This document shows positions 53,566 to 62,834 of a stretch of 64,000 nt of DNA, piece by piece; the first letter of the stretch is position 1, and each line of letters begins with the position of its first letter. The stretch spans positions 682,001 to 746,000 of the forward strand of contig CP076354.1 of the NCBI GenBank assembly GCA_018798825.1. Reading direction: 5' to 3'. Made by a program: the position numbers and the translations under genes. This stretch comes from Ochrobactrum sp. BTU1 (GTDB taxonomy: Bacteria; Pseudomonadota; Alphaproteobacteria; Rhizobiales; Rhizobiaceae). The notes under the pieces were generated by a model, which had not been told where the DNA came from, ran no database searches, and saw nothing but the letters and a program-made list of their open reading frames with translations.

Positions 53566-53668
53566 ACAGCGGTTCCAGTTAAGAATGAATCGTTGGAACC
53601 GCTGTAACTGTTTGTTTTTACGCATTATCCGACGCAAAACTGCTTCGCACTTTTGCTGGAAATGCTAT
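53566..53668. repeat. Palindromic intergenic repeat, family 1, copy B
   Basis: A 103-base element with a perfect 12-base inverted repeat ACAGCGGTTCCA (53566-53577) and TGGAACCGCTGT (53594-53605), followed by the sequence shared with copy A and the end GCTGGAAATGCTAT. Its right end overlaps the stop codon TAG of rnd at 53665-53667. It lies just after the ppx terminator. Confidence 0.82.
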
Positions 53669-54816
53669 AATTCGACAGCTTGAATACGCCGGTTCTCAAA
53701 TTTAATGCCGATTTTGCCTTCAATGAGATCGAGTGCTTTCTGGCCGAACACTTCGCGACGCCAGCCCTGAAGTGCGGGCACATTGGCATTCTCGCCTTCG
53801 GCTGCAATCTTGTCGATATCATCGGAGCTTGCGACGATCTTGGCTGCAACGCCGTGTTCTTCGGTCACAAGCTTGAGCAGCACTTTAAGAATATCTGCAG
53901 CTGCAGCACTGCCTTCTGGCGAATGAGACTGCTTTGGCAACTTTGGCAGATCTTCTTTTGGAATAGCCAGTGCCGCCTGAATGGCATTCACCAAGCCTGC
54001 CGCCTGAGCCGAACGTTCCCAGCCCTTCGGGATCGAACGAAGACGTCCGAGCGCTTCCGCATCTTTTGGCTGCTGCTGGGCGATTTCAGCGATCGTGTCA
54101 TCCTTGATGACGCGGCCACGCGGAACATTACGTTCGCGCGCTTCACGTTCGCGCCATGCCGCAACGGACTGAACGATAGCAAGCTCGATTGGCTTGCGCA
54201 TACGCGTCTTCACACGCTTCCAGGCATCATCTGGATGAAGGTCATAGGTCTCACGCGCGCTGAGAACAGCCATTTCCTCGTTGACCCACTCGCTACGGCC
54301 TTCTTTCTGAAGCTCATCTTTCAGATAAAGGTAGATGTCGCGCAGATAGGTGACATCGGCCAGCGCATAATCGAGCTGCTTTTCAGACAGCGGGCGGCGG
54401 CGCCAGTCGGTGAAGCGCGATGACTTGTCGATGTGTTTCCCAGTGACTTTCTGAACCAGAGCGTCATAGGAAATGGCATCGCCAAAGCCGCAGACCATGG
54501 CAGCAACCTGGCTGTCAAAAATCGGGGCAGGGATCAGGTTGCCCAAGTGGAAGACGATTTCAATGTCCTGACGTGCGGCGTGGAACACCTTGACCACCTT
54601 TTCATCGGCCATCAGCCGGAAGAAAGGCGCAAGATCGAGACCGGGCGCCAGTGCATCGACCAGAGCGGTATGATCGGGCGAAGCCATCTGAATAAGACAG
54701 AGTTCCGGCCAGAAGGTCGTTTCCCGAATGAATTCGGTATCGACCGTTACGAAGTCGGATTTGGCTAGGGCGGATACGGCCTCTTCAAGGGCCTCTGTGG
54801 TCGTGATGAGCTGCAT
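53665..54816 (-). CDS. rnd: Ribonuclease D
   Basis: RNase D, a 3'-5' exonuclease for tRNA maturation. The DEDDy residues are Asp26 and Glu28 in VDTEFIRE, Asp in AARQDIE and the Tyr/Asp pair in DYALADVTYL. HRDC helices follow (about 210-295). The 383 residues match the family. The stop is supplied within repeat copy B. The start is 10 bases downstream (in gene orientation) of a degenerate family 2 repeat. Confidence 0.94.
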   Translation of the reverse strand: MQLITTTEALEEAVSALAKSDFVTVDTEFIRETTFWPELCLIQMASPDHTALVDALAPGLDLAPFFRLMADEKVVKVFHAARQDIEIVFHLGNLIPAPIFDSQVAAMVCGFGDAISYDALVQKVTGKHIDKSSRFTDWRRRPLSEKQLDYALADVTYLRDIYLYLKDELQKEGRSEWVNEEMAVLSARETYDLHPDDAWKRVKTRMRKPIELAIVQSVAAWREREARERNVPRGRVIKDDTIAEIAQQQPKDAEALGRLRSIPKGWERSAQAAGLVNAIQAALAIPKEDLPKLPKQSHSPEGSAAAADILKVLLKLVTEEHGVAAKIVASSDDIDKIAAEGENANVPALQGWRREVFGQKALDLIEGKIGIKFENRRIQAVEL

Positions 54817-55168
54817 GTTTTTCTTTTAGAGCGCATCCCGAAAACTGTGAAGCGATTTTCGGACAAGATGCACGTTTAACAGAGGATTAGCGCGCGCTTC
54901 GATATGATTCAGTCAGATTGAAACGATCACTGGATAATGGTGGGCTGCTTTGGGCTGTTGGCCGCACAGCAAGAAGCATATAGCGATGGAATAACACGTA
55001 AATAGTGATTTTTGTCGACATAATCCGTCAAGCTGGTTTAACAAGGCCGGATACGTGCCCGGATACAGGCAGTATCGGCTTGACAAAGCGTGATCAAAAT
55101 GCGCTTTTCCGCCGGAATTGCAGCGCTTTGCCTGCACAAGATTTATAAAGTTCCAAAAGGCAGAAATC
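54817..55168. promoter_or_regulatory. Divergent intergenic region rnd / aspS with repeat remnant
   Basis: A 352-base interval. At 54826-54924 is a degenerate family 2 element (left end TTAGAGCGCAT intact, inner CGATTTTCGGACAA, right end reduced to GATTGAAAC). A consensus TTGACA at 55080-55085 could be an aspS -35, but no clear -10 follows at 16-18 bases. Confidence 0.55.
54826..54924. repeat. Degenerate family 2 element
   Basis: Shares TTAGAGCGCAT, CCGAAAA, TGTGAA and CGATTTTCGGAC with the 105-bp element at 44543 and CAGATTGAAAC with the 43-bp element, but the terminal GCGCTCTAA is lost. It is in the leader or promoter zone of rnd. Confidence 0.65.
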
Positions 55169-56956
55169 ATGCACCGTTATCGCAGCCATACCTGCGCAGC
55201 CCTTCGCAAATCGGATGTTGGTTCAAAAGTCCGTCTGTCTGGCTGGGTTCATCGCGTCCGTGACCATGGTGGCATCCTCTTCATCGACATTCGCGATCAT
55301 TATGGCCTCACTCAGGTTGTTGCAGATCCTGATTCGCCAGCGTTCAAGATTGCCGAAACCGTTCGTGGCGAATGGGTCATCCGTGTTGACGGTGAAGTGA
55401 AGGCCCGCGCAGATGAAGCTGTGAATGCCAATTTGCCGACCGGCGATGTTGAAATCTTCGCAACCGAGATCGAAGTTCTGGCTGCCGCCAAGGAACTGCC
55501 GCTGCCAGTGTTTGGCGAGCCGGACTATCCGGAAGACATTCGCCTTAAGTACCGCTTCCTCGATCTGCGCCGCGAAACGCTGCACAAGAATATCATGAGC
55601 CGCACGAAGATCATTGCAGCGATGCGTCGCCGCATGACCGAGATCGGCTTCAATGAGTTTTCGACGCCAATTCTGACGGCTTCTTCGCCGGAAGGCGCGC
55701 GCGACTTCCTCGTGCCAAGCCGTATTCATGAAGGCAAGTTCTACGCGCTGCCGCAGGCTCCGCAGCAGTACAAGCAGCTCCTGATGGTTGCCGGTTTCGA
55801 CCGCTACTTCCAGATTGCACCTTGCTTCCGCGATGAAGATCCGCGTGCGGACCGTCTGCCGGGTGAATTCTATCAGCTCGACCTTGAAATGAGCTTCGTG
55901 ACCCAGGAAGAAATCTGGGAAACGATGGAACCAGTCATGCGCGGCATCTTTGAAGAGTTTGCCGAAGGCAAGCCTGTCACGCAGCAGTTCCGCCGCATCG
56001 CTTATGACGACGCGATCCGCACCTATGGTTCGGACAAGCCTGATCTGCGTAACCCGATTGAAATGCAGGCCGTAACCGAGCATTTCGCTGGTTCCGGCTT
56101 CAAGGTCTTCGCGAACATGATCGCCAACGATCCAAAGGTCGAAGTCTGGGCAATCCCGGCAAAGACCGGTGGTAGCCGCGCATTCTGTGACCGCATGAAT
56201 TCATGGGCGCAGGGCGAAGGTCAGCCGGGTCTCGGCTACATCTTCTGGCGCAAGGAAGGCGATAAGCTTGAAGGCGCTGGCCCGATTGCCAAGAACATTG
56301 GTGAAGAACGCACCGAAGCGCTCCGCAACCAGCTGGGTCTCGGCGATGGCGATGCCTGCTTCTTCGTAGCAGGTCAGCCATCGAAGTTCTACAAATTCGC
56401 AGGCGATGCCCGTACGCGCGCTGGTGAAGAACTGAACCTCGTTGACCGTGATCGCTTTGAACTGGCCTGGATCATCGACTTCCCGTTCTATGAATGGGAC
56501 GAAGACAACAAGAAGCTCGACTTCGCGCACAACCCGTTCTCGATGCCGCAGGGTGGCATGGAAGCACTGGAAACGCAGGACCCGCTGACGCTCAAGGCTT
56601 ACCAGTACGATCTGGTCTGCAACGGCTTTGAAATCGCTTCCGGTTCGATCCGTAACCAGCTGCCGGATGTCATGGTCAAGGCGTTTGAAAAGGTCGGCCT
56701 CAGCCAGCAGGACGTGGAAGAGCGCTTCGGCGGCCTTTATCGTGCATTCCAGTATGGCGCGCCTCCACATGGCGGCATGGCGGCCGGTGTTGATCGCGTT
56801 ATCATGCTGCTCGTTGGTGCAAAGAACCTGCGCGAAATCTCGCTGTTCCCGATGAACCAGCAGGCGCTCGATCTTCTGATGAATGCACCTTCGGAAGTGT
56901 CGCCAGCGCAGCTGCGCGATCTTCATATTCGCTTAGCGCCAACCCAGAAGAGCTGA
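55169..56956 (+). CDS. aspS: Aspartyl-tRNA synthetase
   Basis: Class IIb synthetase that charges tRNA-Asp. The 595-residue bacterial-type enzyme has an OB-fold anticodon domain ([23 protein letters not shown]), motif 2 around [19 protein letters not shown], the GAD insert, and motif 3 near [13 protein letters not shown]. The ATG at 55169 (MHRYRSHTC) matches the usual N terminus. As no AsnRS is known for many alphaproteobacteria, it may be non-discriminating and also charge tRNA-Asn for GatCAB; that is inference. Confidence 0.96.
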   Translation: MHRYRSHTCAALRKSDVGSKVRLSGWVHRVRDHGGILFIDIRDHYGLTQVVADPDSPAFKIAETVRGEWVIRVDGEVKARADEAVNANLPTGDVEIFATEIEVLAAAKELPLPVFGEPDYPEDIRLKYRFLDLRRETLHKNIMSRTKIIAAMRRRMTEIGFNEFSTPILTASSPEGARDFLVPSRIHEGKFYALPQAPQQYKQLLMVAGFDRYFQIAPCFRDEDPRADRLPGEFYQLDLEMSFVTQEEIWETMEPVMRGIFEEFAEGKPVTQQFRRIAYDDAIRTYGSDKPDLRNPIEMQAVTEHFAGSGFKVFANMIANDPKVEVWAIPAKTGGSRAFCDRMNSWAQGEGQPGLGYIFWRKEGDKLEGAGPIAKNIGEERTEALRNQLGLGDGDACFFVAGQPSKFYKFAGDARTRAGEELNLVDRDRFELAWIIDFPFYEWDEDNKKLDFAHNPFSMPQGGMEALETQDPLTLKAYQYDLVCNGFEIASGSIRNQLPDVMVKAFEKVGLSQQDVEERFGGLYRAFQYGAPPHGGMAAGVDRVIMLLVGAKNLREISLFPMNQQALDLLMNAPSEVSPAQLRDLHIRLAPTQKS

Positions 56957-56977
56957 TCTTCTCCGGTTTGAAAATCA

Positions 56978-57005
56978 AAAGCCCGGTCGCGAGACCGGGC
57001 TTTTT
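56978..57005 (+). terminator. Rho-independent terminator of aspS
   Basis: GCCCGGTC/GACCGGGC with a GCGA loop, flanked by A and T runs, 22 bases after aspS. The core matches the ndk terminator. Confidence 0.93.
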
Positions 57006-57032
57006 CTTTGACCTTATCAGTACGGCAAAAGA

Positions 57033-57061
57033 AAACCCGGTGAGCAGAACTCACCGGGTTT
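57033..57061. terminator. Bidirectional hairpin after the exported protein gene
   Basis: A 12-bp stem AAACCCGGTGAG/CTCACCGGGTTT with a five-base loop. On the minus strand it is followed by TCTTTTG and serves the gene at 57084; on the plus strand it backs up the aspS terminator. Confidence 0.85.
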
Positions 57062-57083
57062 TGTTTGATGAACCTGAGTTCGA

Positions 57084-58283
57084 TCAGTTGTTGGCTTCAA
57101 CGCCAACTTTCAGAAGCTGGATCAGCTTTGTCGGGTCGAGCGAAGCGGTCGCAACGATGGACGCGAAGCTTACCGACTGGTCAGGCGAAGCCGAAACGGT
57201 CAGCGACTTTGGATCGTCGAAGTACTTTTCAGCTGCGGCCTTGAGCTGCTGGGCAAATTCAGGGTTCTTGAGCTGTGTTGCCATCAGCGGAACCATCATC
57301 TTCAGCTGTTCGCCGAGCTGCTTGCCATCGGCACCCTGCTGCTTGCCGTAATATTCGAGCAGCTTCTGTGTGAGTTCTTCGTTGTCAAAGCGGATCGACA
57401 GGTTCTTGAGGCTCAGCTGTTCAGCGAGACCGAGAAGAGCGAGGCCAGCTGCGTCTTTTTCTGCATCAGCCTTGGCCATGTTTTCCTGTGTCTTCTGCAG
57501 AGCTTCTACGAAAGACAGATCATAGCCGTCGATAGCAGCGGTCAGATTGATCTTGCCGAGTTCTTCAGCATTGATTTCAAACTGATCCAGCGTCGCATTG
57601 CCCGAAGTCGGCAGCCATGTACCCTTCGAGTTGATCGAACCCTTAAGAGCGCTCATATCGAGTGGAGCGAGCGGGTTCTTGCCGTTCTTGTCGAAAGTCG
57701 CATCAATATCGGCAATGGTGAGATTGTAGTCGATTTTTTCGGCTTTGTTGGCCGAATTCAGAGTCACTTCCATGCCCTTGATCAGAGCGCCATCTTTGCC
57801 TGGAGTGCCAACCGAGAACTCGTCGATCTTCATCTTGTCGTAGAAGACCATCTTGGCGAGCGGGCCTTCGGCTTTCTCGGATGGGAGAATAACGTTCTCC
57901 ATCGAGATGCCTTTGATCGTGGCTTTATCGTTCTTGTCCGCGCCTTCAGGAGCGAAGTCCAAGTCCGCAACCGCAACTTTTTCGATGCTATAGCCGCCTT
58001 CTGGCGTGTCCTGCACGTTTTCGAGCGTTATATCGCCGACAGGCGTCGCGCGGTCAGAGATGGTAGGCAGCTTGATTGTTGTGCCTTTGAGCAAAATGTT
58101 GTCGCCGTCAGCCTTAACTTCGGCGAAGTTCAGCTCTCCGCCCTGCTTTGTATAGAGGGCTTTAACGCGCTCTGCGACTGCATTTGCATCTGCAGCCATT
58201 GCCGCACTGCCAAGAACAAGCGAGAGCGCGGTGCTTGCTGCGAAGACGCGCACGGCCTGCTTGCTAACAACGAAAACCTTCAT
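57084..58283 (-). CDS. Exported protein of unknown function
   Basis: A 399-residue exported protein with a signal peptide (basic start, then FAASTALSLVLGSAAMA). The mature part is acidic and rich in beta-strand repeats such as GDNILLKGTTIKLP, GDITLENVQ, YSIEKVAVADLDF and GISMENVILP, which read like successive lipid-binding or AsmA/DUF945-like strands. The C-terminal third is helical (KNPEFAQQLKAAAEKYF). The function is not recognised; an envelope role is inferred from export and fold type. It is monocistronic. Confidence 0.82.
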   Translation of the reverse strand: MKVFVVSKQAVRVFAASTALSLVLGSAAMAADANAVAERVKALYTKQGGELNFAEVKADGDNILLKGTTIKLPTISDRATPVGDITLENVQDTPEGGYSIEKVAVADLDFAPEGADKNDKATIKGISMENVILPSEKAEGPLAKMVFYDKMKIDEFSVGTPGKDGALIKGMEVTLNSANKAEKIDYNLTIADIDATFDKNGKNPLAPLDMSALKGSINSKGTWLPTSGNATLDQFEINAEELGKINLTAAIDGYDLSFVEALQKTQENMAKADAEKDAAGLALLGLAEQLSLKNLSIRFDNEELTQKLLEYYGKQQGADGKQLGEQLKMMVPLMATQLKNPEFAQQLKAAAEKYFDDPKSLTVSASPDQSVSFASIVATASLDPTKLIQLLKVGVEANN

Positions 58284-58495
58284 TTATTGGCTCCTGATCA
58301 TTTGGTAAATTTTAGATAGCCTTCATAAGCCTTTACGCAAGGAAAAACAGCCTGTTTCATTCGTTACGTATAAGTTGTGGAGAAAACCTCTACAATTCCC
58401 GTATAGAAGCTAAATGACGGCAACATTGCGACGAATGTACTGGATTGGTTCTCATCCCCACTTGCTGACGAATCGCGCAATTGGTACTGAGAACT

Positions 58496-60808
58496 ATGGG
58501 TAAAAGTCTGATTCCGCCGGACGACGGCGACGAACACATCGAACGGGTTGATCTTAAATCGGCCCTCGAGGAACGCTACCTCGCTTATGCGCTGTCCACG
58601 ATCATGCATCGTGCGCTGCCGGATGTGCGCGACGGTTTGAAGCCGGTTCATCGCCGCATCATGCATGCAATGCGCCTGTTGCGACTCAATCCCGATCAGG
58701 CCTATGCAAAATGCGCGCGTATCGTCGGTGACGTTATGGGTAAATTCCACCCACACGGCGACGCCTCGATTTACGACGCGCTTGTGCGTCTGGCGCAGGA
58801 TTTTGCCGTGCGTTATCCGCTCGTGGACGGGCAGGGCAACTTCGGCAACATTGACGGCGATAATGCGGCTGCGATGCGTTATACCGAAGCGCGGATGACC
58901 GAGGTCGCAACGCTGCTTCTTGAAGGCATTACCGAAAACGCCATCGACTTCCGCCCGACCTATAATGAAGAGGACGAGGAACCCATCGTCCTTCCGGGCG
59001 CGTTCCCGAACCTGCTTGCCAATGGCTCGGCCGGTATTGCGGTCGGCATGGCCACCAATATTCCGCCGCATAATGTGGCGGAGCTGTGCTCGTCGGCGCT
59101 CTATCTTATCAATCATCCCGAAGCGACTGTTGAAGAACTCGTCACTTCGCCGGAACAATGGGAAGAGCTGAAGAAGGAAGCGGAAACCGATCCGGCAGCA
59201 CTATTGAAGTGCAAGGTGCGTGGTCCCGATTTCCCGACCGGCGGCATCCTGGTGGAAGAGCATGCCAACATTCTCGAAGCCTATCGCACCGGGCGTGGTT
59301 CTTTCCGCGCACGCGCGCGCTGGGAAAAGGAAGAGGGCAATCGCGGAACCTGGGTGATTGTTGTCACCGAGATCCCATATCAGGTTCAGAAGTCGCGCCT
59401 GATCGAGAAGATTGCAGAGCTGCTTCTGGCCAAGAAGCTGCCACTGCTCGACGATATTCGCGACGAGTCTGCTGAAGACATCCGCATCGTTCTGGAGCCG
59501 AAGAACCGCACGGTCGATCCTGAACTGCTGATGGAATCGCTTTTCAAGCTGACCGAGCTTGAGAACCGCGTTTCGCTCAACATGAACGTGCTCTCGCACG
59601 GTAAAGTGCCGAATGTTCTGTCACTGGGCGGCGTGCTCAAAGAATGGCTTGAACATCGCAAGGAAGTGCTCGTTCGCCGTTCCGAATACCGTCTGGCAGA
59701 AATCGAAAAGCGGCTGGAAATCCTTGGCGGTTTCCTCAAGGCATATCTCAATCTTGATGAAGTCATCCGCATTATTCGTGAAGAGGATGAACCGAAACAG
59801 GAGCTGATGCGGTTCTTTGATCTGACGGATAATCAGGCCGAAGCAATCCTCAACATGCGCTTGCGTTCCTTGCGCAAGCTTGAAGAATTTGAAATTCGCA
59901 AAGAATTCGATGGTCTGACTGCTGAAAAGACCGATCTGGAAGGCTTGCTTGCTTCGGGCACGCGCCAGTGGAAGAAGATCAGCACGGAAATCAAAGCTGT
60001 CCGTGAGAAGTTTGGCCCTGAAACCAAACTTGGCAAGCGCCGCAGCACCTTTGCCGATGCGCCAAGCCATGATCTCGAAGACATTCATCAGGCGATGATC
60101 GAGCGTGAACCGGTTACGATTGTTGTGTCTGAAAAGGGCTGGCTGCGCGCGATGAAGGGCCATATGGCTGACTTCTCGACGCTGGCATTCAAGGAAGGCG
60201 ATAAGCTCAAGCTGGCTTTCCATGCTGAGACGACTGACAAGCTGCTGTTCTTCACGACGGGTGGCAAGTTCTTCACCATTGGTGCGAACACGCTTCCGGG
60301 CGGGCGCGGCCATGGCGAACCGATCCGTATCCTCGTTGATATGGAGAATGATCAGGATATCCTGACGGCCTTCGTTCACGATCCACAGGCCAAGCTTCTG
60401 CTTGTATCGCATGAAGGCAATGGCTTCATAGTGTCCGAGAATGAAGCGGTCGCCAATACCCGCAAGGGTAAGCAGGTGATGAATGTGAAGGCGCCAGATG
60501 AGGCCAAGCTTTGCCAGCGCATTTCGGGCGATCACATTGCGGTCGTGGGCGAGAACCGGAAGATGGTCGTCTTCCCGCTTTCGGACATTCCTGAAATGAC
60601 ACGCGGCAAGGGCGTTCGCTTGCAGAAGTATAAGGACGGCGGCGTGTCCGATGTTCGTACTTTCGCGATCAGCGACGGCCTGTCGTGGCAGGATTCAGCA
60701 GATCGTACCTTCAATCGCAGCAAAGAAGAACTTGTCGAGTGGATTGCGGCCCGTGCCTCTGCTGGGCGTCTGGTACCCAAGGGGTTTCCGCGTTCGGGTA
60801 AATTCTAA
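58496..60808 (+). CDS. parC: DNA topoisomerase IV subunit A
   Basis: ParC, the cleavage subunit of topoisomerase IV, which unlinks daughter chromosomes. The 770-residue protein has [19 protein letters not shown], the region [20 protein letters not shown] (quinolone-resistance region) and the catalytic Tyr in [10 protein letters not shown]. The C-terminal domain has GyrA-type blades but no full GyrA box, which supports ParC over GyrA. The ATG at 58496 is preferred over a TTG at 58481. Confidence 0.94.
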   Translation: MGKSLIPPDDGDEHIERVDLKSALEERYLAYALSTIMHRALPDVRDGLKPVHRRIMHAMRLLRLNPDQAYAKCARIVGDVMGKFHPHGDASIYDALVRLAQDFAVRYPLVDGQGNFGNIDGDNAAAMRYTEARMTEVATLLLEGITENAIDFRPTYNEEDEEPIVLPGAFPNLLANGSAGIAVGMATNIPPHNVAELCSSALYLINHPEATVEELVTSPEQWEELKKEAETDPAALLKCKVRGPDFPTGGILVEEHANILEAYRTGRGSFRARARWEKEEGNRGTWVIVVTEIPYQVQKSRLIEKIAELLLAKKLPLLDDIRDESAEDIRIVLEPKNRTVDPELLMESLFKLTELENRVSLNMNVLSHGKVPNVLSLGGVLKEWLEHRKEVLVRRSEYRLAEIEKRLEILGGFLKAYLNLDEVIRIIREEDEPKQELMRFFDLTDNQAEAILNMRLRSLRKLEEFEIRKEFDGLTAEKTDLEGLLASGTRQWKKISTEIKAVREKFGPETKLGKRRSTFADAPSHDLEDIHQAMIEREPVTIVVSEKGWLRAMKGHMADFSTLAFKEGDKLKLAFHAETTDKLLFFTTGGKFFTIGANTLPGGRGHGEPIRILVDMENDQDILTAFVHDPQAKLLLVSHEGNGFIVSENEAVANTRKGKQVMNVKAPDEAKLCQRISGDHIAVVGENRKMVVFPLSDIPEMTRGKGVRLQKYKDGGVSDVRTFAISDGLSWQDSADRTFNRSKEELVEWIAARASAGRLVPKGFPRSGKF

Positions 60809-60900
60809 ATAGCTATATTCTGTAATCGATTTCCGCTGATATGGAGCTTGGCCTAAGGCAAGAAGAGCAATTTACTTTCTTCATGCCTTAGGAGATTACA

Positions 60901-61371
60901 TTGAAAATCAGGCAAGCCACACCAAAAGACTCTTTCGCGGTTTGTGAGGTTTTGCGTCGCTCGATAACAGAGCTTTGCGTGGGTGATCACGGTGGGCGCA
61001 ATGATATTCTCTCACCTTGGCTGGCCAATAAGACTCCCGAAAACGTTCTTCAATGGATTACTGCACCGAGCCAGCTGACGGTTATTGCAGAGGCCGATCA
61101 TGATATTGCGGGTGTCGGTCAGGCTTCGTTAGAGGGCAAGATATTGCTGAACTATGTCTCGCCTGAATTCAGGTTTCGTGGCGTAAGCAAGTCTATAATG
61201 CTCGCTCTCGAAGAGGGCATACGGAGCAATGGATGTGCAGTTGTCGAGCTGGTCAGCACGGGCACGGCACTCAGCTTCTATGAGGCGCTCGGATATATTG
61301 CTATAGGCTCACCGCAGGTGGCGCGTAGCGGGCGTTTATCGTACCCGATGGAAAAGCGACTCGGAGCTTGA
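60901..61371 (+). CDS. GNAT family N-acetyltransferase (TTG start)
   Basis: A 156-residue acetyltransferase: MKIRQATPKDSFAVCEVLRR, then FRFRGVSKSIMLALEEGI (a shortened motif A) and TGTALSFYEALGYIAIG at the end. The start is TTG with a full AGGAG seven bases upstream and no better ATG. The substrate is unknown. It converges with bpt, whose stop is three bases away. Confidence 0.85.
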   Translation: MKIRQATPKDSFAVCEVLRRSITELCVGDHGGRNDILSPWLANKTPENVLQWITAPSQLTVIAEADHDIAGVGQASLEGKILLNYVSPEFRFRGVSKSIMLALEEGIRSNGCAVVELVSTGTALSFYEALGYIAIGSPQVARSGRLSYPMEKRLGA

Positions 61372-61373
61372 TC

Positions 61374-62123
61374 CTAGCCCTCAAATTTCTGCCAGCCGCG
61401 CGGGCCGAGATGCTCCTGTGGCCTGAAGCGCGTCTTATATTGCATCTTGCGCGACCCCTCGACCCAGTAGCCGAGATAGACATGGGGAAGGCCAGCGGCG
61501 CGTGCGCGCTGGATATGATCGAGGATCATGAAAGTTCCGAGCGAACGCTCGTGCATATGCGGCGTGAAGAATGAATAGACCATAGACAGGCCGTCTGCCA
61601 TCACGTCGGTAAGAGCTACCGCGATCAGCTCTCCATCGCCTTTCGCGCTGATAAAACTGTCCGGGCCGCGTCTGCGATATTCGATAATCTGCGTGTTGAC
61701 GTGGGTATCTTCGACCATCATCGCATAATCGAGCACTGTCATATCGGACATGCCACCTGAATGGTGACGGGCATCCAGATAATCGCGGAAAAGGGCATAT
61801 TGTTCGGTGCTGGGCTGTGCCTTGTGCTGGCGGCCGATCAGATCGCGATTATGGTTCCAGACCCGGCGCATACTCCGGTTCATCTCAAATTCGCCGGTCA
61901 GGATACGCACAGAAACGCAGGCGCGACAAAGCTCGCAGGCCGGACGATAAGCAATATTCTGAGAACGACGGAAACCGCCCTGTGTAAGCAGGTCATTGAT
62001 TTCGCTGGCCTTGTCACCCACAAGATGAGTGAAGACCTTCCGTTCCATCTGGCCGTCAAGATACGGGCAGGGCGATGGAGCCGTTAAGAAAAACTGCGGA
62101 GACTGTTGCGGTTGATGGGTCAT
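61374..62123 (-). CDS. bpt: Aspartate/glutamate leucyltransferase
   Basis: Bpt transfers leucine from Leu-tRNA to N-terminal Asp/Glu of proteins, marking them for ClpS/ClpP degradation (N-degron pathway). The 249-residue protein has ATE-type features: [16 protein letters not shown] (cysteine cluster near residue 60), [10 protein letters not shown] and [20 protein letters not shown]. The Bpt rather than Ate class is assigned from length and bacterial origin. It is followed by 119 bases of hairpin-containing spacer upstream of it. Confidence 0.92.
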   Translation of the reverse strand: MTHQPQQSPQFFLTAPSPCPYLDGQMERKVFTHLVGDKASEINDLLTQGGFRRSQNIAYRPACELCRACVSVRILTGEFEMNRSMRRVWNHNRDLIGRQHKAQPSTEQYALFRDYLDARHHSGGMSDMTVLDYAMMVEDTHVNTQIIEYRRRGPDSFISAKGDGELIAVALTDVMADGLSMVYSFFTPHMHERSLGTFMILDHIQRARAAGLPHVYLGYWVEGSRKMQYKTRFRPQEHLGPRGWQKFEG

Positions 62124-62180
62124 TCAATATCCACGAAACGGCAATACCGAACCATCTCTTTATGCCCTAAAGATTGAGCC

Positions 62181-62216
62181 GGCTGCACAAAACGTCAATA
62201 GACATTTTGTGCAGCC
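62181..62216 (-). terminator. Strong hairpin between the RDD gene and bpt
   Basis: A perfect 12-bp stem GGCTGCACAAAA/TTTTGTGCAGCC, extended past one C-A mismatch by GTC/GAC with an AATA loop. It lies 27 bases after the RDD gene end on the minus strand. The T run on that side is weak (GGCTCAATCTTTAG). Confidence 0.65.
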
Positions 62217-62242
62217 GACCCTGAATTTTTTTGATGCTTGTT

Positions 62243-62713
62243 TTAGCGGTCTGAACGAATGACTGCTGTACCAAGCAAGAGGTCGTGCACGGTACGCTTA
62301 CGGTCTATCACCAGTGTCGCCAAAAGGATGAACGGTGTAAGCACCACATTCAGGCCCCAGAACAGAACAGTGTGGACCAGTGCCAGCATCGGATCGACTG
62401 TGCCGCCTTCAAGGCGCACCAATTTGATGTTCATCATCTGCATACCCTTTGTGGCCTGTTGAGGCCCGCCAAGAGTGCGAGATATGTAAAACAATGCGAC
62501 TACCGGGAACATGATGGCGTAGAGCGCCCATCCCAGCGAAAGCGTGAGAATTCCAAGGATGAAAATTACGATTGCTGCCGGGATGCAAAGAAAGAAGACA
62601 ATCATATAGTCGATAAGAAAAGCCATAATACGGCGTGTGCGCACGCCTTCAAAAAATGCGCGGCTTTCAAAACGCGGGCCCATGACTTCGCCGTGCAGAA
62701 TATGGTCGGACAT
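62243..62713 (-). CDS. RDD family membrane protein
   Basis: A 156-residue inner-membrane protein with the RDD signature: Arg-Arg in TRRIMAFLIDYMIVFFLC (including Asp) and about three membrane helices. RDD proteins are small and mostly uncharacterised; some are Na+/H+ antiporter-like. The ATG at 62713 (MSDHILHGEV) has AAGGAAAA before it. hemB is 121 bases upstream on the same strand. Confidence 0.82.
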   Translation of the reverse strand: MSDHILHGEVMGPRFESRAFFEGVRTRRIMAFLIDYMIVFFLCIPAAIVIFILGILTLSLGWALYAIMFPVVALFYISRTLGGPQQATKGMQMMNIKLVRLEGGTVDPMLALVHTVLFWGLNVVLTPFILLATLVIDRKRTVHDLLLGTAVIRSDR

Positions 62714-62834
62714 TTTTCCTTCCAGTCCTTCAAAAGAAGCGTCCGGGAACAACCGTCCGCTGTCCCGCACTGCGCGGAACAGTCTCAAGGTGGTGTATGA
62801 AACTGGCTATTTCAAGGAAACAGCGTCTCGGATT

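Noticed and set aside
43989..54924. CRISPR array
   Set aside because: The repeats here are single, dispersed, palindromic and far apart, with no regular spacers and no cas genes.
55223..56083. 286-codon frame on the minus strand
   Set aside because: Antisense to aspS; His/Arg-rich composition typical of a shadow frame.
59621..60535. 304-codon frame on the minus strand
   Set aside because: Antisense to parC; no family features or ribosome site.
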